DNA of 7,077 bases from Rickettsiales bacterium. GTDB lineage: Bacteria; Pseudomonadota; Alphaproteobacteria; Rickettsiales; Deianiraeaceae. Positions 4,853-7,077 of the stretch are shown here, piece by piece. The stretch's first letter is position 1. Every line of letters begins with the position of its first letter. Below the pieces are notes generated by a model. That model had not been told where the DNA came from. It worked only from the letters and a program-made list of their open reading frames with translations, and did no database searches. The stretch is taken from contig CANCKZ010000034.1 in NCBI GenBank assembly GCA_947378695.1, positions 1-7,077 of the forward strand, read 5' to 3'. The translations under genes were made by a program, and so were the position numbers.

Positions 4853-5437
4853 CTATAAAACTTCAATCATTTCAATGTTATCAACCTCAAAGGCACCATT
4901 TCCACGCATAGTGAAGACTATTGCATCAACATTGAACCTTAAATGTTGGAAAAATTCGCACGAAACTGTAATTGTTGAAGCGGAAATATCGTTGGTAAAT
5001 GTAATTTCACCGGTTTGGAAATTCACAGAATAACCGGAAACAAGCAGGGCACCATCTTGAAAAACGCTTATGGTATCAGGCTTTGGCTTAGTAATTTTCT
5101 GCGATTTTGCCACGCTATCAAATTGAACAACCTTTTGAATTTGCACGGTGTGACTATCAATTTTTGCAGATTGCATGTTTTCAATTTTAAAGTCCGTTGT
5201 ATCGTGCATTTTGAACGAATACATTCTGCCCTTTGTTATATGAAAAAAGTTTTCCAGAAGCTCAATTTGGTCACTGCGTTTAATCGCATTAAACATGGTA
5301 TAAACCTTCATTGATGTTGTCACATTTTTGCGAAGCTCCACACCGGACTGCATTCTGCTTACACTTGTTACATATTGCACCTTTTTGTTAAAAAAAGAAA
5401 CAAGTTCTTGTGGGAATTGAATGTCTAGAAACGCCAT
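4853..5437 (-). CDS. GTA/phage distal tail protein, DUF2460 (g12-like)
   Basis: Equivalent by family to g12 of the alphaproteobacterial GTA, the distal tail protein that joins tail tube to baseplate. The start is ATG 5437, giving 194 aa and the family-typical opening MAFLDIQFP; an ATG 8 codons upstream adds residues not seen in relatives. Seen: ELRKNVTTSMKVYTMFNAIK (about 42-61), the equivalent of the family's R-R-x-Y-D region; LENFFHITKGRMYSFKMHDTTDF (about 69-91), matching the characteristic FFRAR-G-x-FRFKDWSD pattern; GYSVNFQTGEITFTN (about 143-157), matching the G-x-V-TF segment; and LRFNVDAIVF near the end. The usual upstream neighbour, the tape-measure gene, is missing; pheA lies there, divergently. 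Base composition matches the surrounding housekeeping genes, which suggests long residence rather than a recent prophage. Confidence 0.87.
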   Translation of the reverse strand: MAFLDIQFPQELVSFFNKKVQYVTSVSRMQSGVELRKNVTTSMKVYTMFNAIKRSDQIELLENFFHITKGRMYSFKMHDTTDFKIENMQSAKIDSHTVQIQKVVQFDSVAKSQKITKPKPDTISVFQDGALLVSGYSVNFQTGEITFTNDISASTITVSCEFFQHLRFNVDAIVFTMRGNGAFEVDNIEMIEVL

Positions 5438-5552
5438 AGTTGTGAAAAAATAATTGCACACTCACAAAGCATCGGTTTTCAGCGTGGAAGCAGATATTTT
5501 CCTTGATTTTCCCACTGTTCCTGTTTTTTTAATGGAAAAATACTAAGATTAT

Positions 5553-6398
5553 ATGGAAAAATCACAAGCAAAAATCGCTTACTGCGGCAGGGTAGGCTCA
5601 TTTTCCCACGAAGCCTCAATTTCAATGTTTGAAAACGCACAATATTTGCCATTCAACACATTTGCCCAAGCAATTGATTCCGTCCACAATGGCGATTCAC
5701 ACTTTGCCGTAATTCCAATCGAAAATTCCACAGCAGGCAGAGTTGCCGAAGTTCACAACATTCTTCCCGAAATGAATTTATTGGTTGTGAAGGAAAAAAT
5801 TCTTCCAATTTCACACAATCTTTACGCTTTCAACCCAAATGTTCAAATGGAGGACATCAAATTTGTGGAATCTCACCCACAGGCGTTAATGCAATGTTCG
5901 AACTTAGTTTCCAAAATCAACGCACAAGAAATTCAAGCCCTTAACACGGCAATTGCTGCGGAAAACCTTGTGAAATCTGGTAAAATGGACACGGCGGTAA
6001 TTTGCTCAAAAATTGCAGGGCAACACTACAACCTTCATCTTCTGGCGAAAAATATCCAAAATAAAAACAATAATTACACAACATTCATCGCAGTTGGAAA
6101 TGAACAAATTGAGGCAAATTTTCAGCACCCAATCACATGCGTAATTTTCAAACTGGGGAATGAAACTGGTGGAATTTATAATGCTCTTGGTTGTTTTGCG
6201 AAAAATGGAGTGAATCTTTTAAAGCTTGAAAGCTATATTCCAACAGGGGTTGAAGTGAACGAAGCACAGTTTTTCGTGATTTTTGAAGGCTCAAATTCCG
6301 AAACAAAAGTGCAAAAAGCATTGCAAGAATTGAAGAGTGTGACGAGTGAAATCCGCAATTTTGGGTCTTATAATGGCGATGCTAAGCGGTTTTATTAG
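5553..6398 (+). CDS. pheA: Prephenate dehydratase
   Basis: Decarboxylates and dehydrates prephenate to phenylpyruvate, the step committing chorismate-derived carbon to phenylalanine. It is a monofunctional 281-aa enzyme with no chorismate mutase domain. Seen in order: GRVGSFSHEA (12-21), IPIENSTAGRV (54-64), ESHPQALMQC (106-115), NTAIAAENL (131-139), and YTTF (175-178) at the position of the catalytic Thr-Arg-Phe motif, where the Arg is replaced by Thr. The C-terminal ACT regulatory domain (about 193-275) has GNETGGIYNALGCFAKNGVN and KLESYIP. ESY in place of ESRP, and the following QFF, match the alphaproteobacterial type. The ACT domain suggests allosteric control by phenylalanine, but the altered binding motif makes its strength uncertain. 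The gene diverges from the tail genes, and its stop overlaps the murB stop by four bases. The preceding 21 bp carry a copy of its start sequence. Confidence 0.94.
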   Translation: MEKSQAKIAYCGRVGSFSHEASISMFENAQYLPFNTFAQAIDSVHNGDSHFAVIPIENSTAGRVAEVHNILPEMNLLVVKEKILPISHNLYAFNPNVQMEDIKFVESHPQALMQCSNLVSKINAQEIQALNTAIAAENLVKSGKMDTAVICSKIAGQHYNLHLLAKNIQNKNNNYTTFIAVGNEQIEANFQHPITCVIFKLGNETGGIYNALGCFAKNGVNLLKLESYIPTGVEVNEAQFFVIFEGSNSETKVQKALQELKSVTSEIRNFGSYNGDAKRFY

Positions 6399-7077
6399 GT
6401 GAAGTCTCCCAGAAATTTCACCTCCCATTCAAGTTCAGCGCCTGTTTTTTCAAGAACGGTTATGCGAATCATTTCGCCAAGGGTAAAAATATCCTTGGCA
6501 GTAGCACCGCCGGCGTTTATCAAAAAATTTGAGTGCTTTTCCGAAACTTTTGCACCACCAACTTCAAATTTGTGTGCGCCAACTTCTTGAATTAACTGCC
6601 AAGCAGAACGACCCATCGCCTTTTCAGACTTAGGATTCGTGAAAGTGCTTCCACCAGTTCGAACGTTGGAGGGTTGAGCATCAAGCCTTTTTTGCACAAA
6701 TCCGTTAATTGTTTGACGAACGGTTTCTTTGTTTGAAACAACCCCGTTAATGATTGCGGAAATTATTATTGAGTTTTGCGGCAGTTGTGCGTGACGATAC
6801 GAATGCGTGATATCGTTTTTTTGCAAGGTTTCAAGCTTGCCATTTGGCAAAATAACATCAACAGATTCAAGGATATCAAAAATTTCGCCACCAAAACAGC
6901 CTGCATTCATTGAAATATTTCCGCCGAGTGTCCCCGGAATTGTTGCAAGAAATTCCATACCTGAAATTCCCGCTTCCTGAATTGTTTGAGCAAGGGTGGA
7001 ATCAAGGCAGGAGGCTCCCACTTTGAATTTTGTTTCTGCAAGTTGCTCAATTTTTGAAAATGCCGAACCAAGTTTCA
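6395..7077 (-). CDS. murB: UDP-N-acetylenolpyruvoylglucosamine reductase (5' partial)
   Basis: Reduces UDP-GlcNAc-enolpyruvate to UDP-MurNAc with NADPH and FAD, a cytosolic step of peptidoglycan synthesis. The frame is open to the window edge (about 226 codons visible), so the N-terminal FAD-binding part is missing. The GTG at 7021 is internal, because MurB-like sequence (KLGSAF, then KFKVGASC) continues upstream of it. Seen: GISGMEFLATIPGTLGGNI and MNAGCFGGE of the FAD domain; SYRHAQLP; KRLDAQP; TGGSTFTNP holding the catalytic Ser; AWQLIQEVG; GGAKVSEKHSNFLIN; and C-terminal LEWEVKFLG with the catalytic-region Glu. This is the pattern seen in alphaproteobacterial MurB. It converges on pheA with overlapping stops; any murC or ddl partners would lie beyond the right edge. 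Confidence 0.95.
   Translation of the reverse strand, partial: KLGSAFSKIEQLAETKFKVGASCLDSTLAQTIQEAGISGMEFLATIPGTLGGNISMNAGCFGGEIFDILESVDVILPNGKLETLQKNDITHSYRHAQLPQNSIIISAIINGVVSNKETVRQTINGFVQKRLDAQPSNVRTGGSTFTNPKSEKAMGRSAWQLIQEVGAHKFEVGGAKVSEKHSNFLINAGGATAKDIFTLGEMIRITVLEKTGAELEWEVKFLGDFT

Noticed and set aside
7019..7021. GTG as the start of murB
   Set aside because: MurB-type sequence continues in frame upstream to the window edge, so this is an internal Val codon and the gene is truncated by the window.

Overview
The window looks like chromosomal DNA from an AT-rich alphaproteobacterium. Several genes show this. The prephenate dehydratase has the alphaproteobacterial form of the ACT domain (ESY where other groups have ESRP, then a QFF segment). 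MurB has the GGSTF...AWQLI...GGAKVSE layout common in that class. Two adjacent genes encode the tail proteins DUF2460 and DUF2163, equivalent to g12 and g13 of the alphaproteobacterial gene transfer agent (GTA). The low G+C content suggests a Rickettsiales-, Holosporales- or low-GC Rhodospirillales-like lineage. Intact genes for phenylalanine, pyrimidine, isoprenoid and peptidoglycan synthesis argue against the most reduced intracellular genomes. I cannot place it further from sequence alone.

Layout: (1) 1-657, minus: 219 codons of a TauE/SafE-family permease, C-terminus cut by the window edge. (2) 658-1494: a very AT-rich accessory block of unrecognised tiny membrane proteins (64, 41 and 104 aa) and a relic reading frame, held together by a repeated leader. 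A 57-bp sequence occurs twice with one mismatch, and its 24-bp core occurs a third time. (3) 1495-2766, plus: dihydroorotase (pyrC). (4) 2767-2976: a convergent intergenic region with a large nested hairpin bounded by imperfect inverted repeats, then the ispG terminator. (5) 2977-4059, minus: ispG, preceded by an 18-bp palindrome. (6) 4121-5437, minus: the GTA-like pair g12-g13, with no other GTA gene in view. (7) 5553-6398, plus: prephenate dehydratase (pheA). (8) 6395-7077, minus: murB, N-terminus cut by the window edge.

The housekeeping genes serve separate pathways (UMP, the MEP isoprenoid route, phenylalanine, UDP-MurNAc) and do not form one operon. The parts most worth attention are the leader-repeat/small-membrane-protein block, where a tandem duplication followed by an in-frame deletion can be reconstructed, and the isolated, apparently intact GTA tail-gene pair between ispG and pheA. 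No RNA genes, CRISPR arrays or transposase genes were seen.
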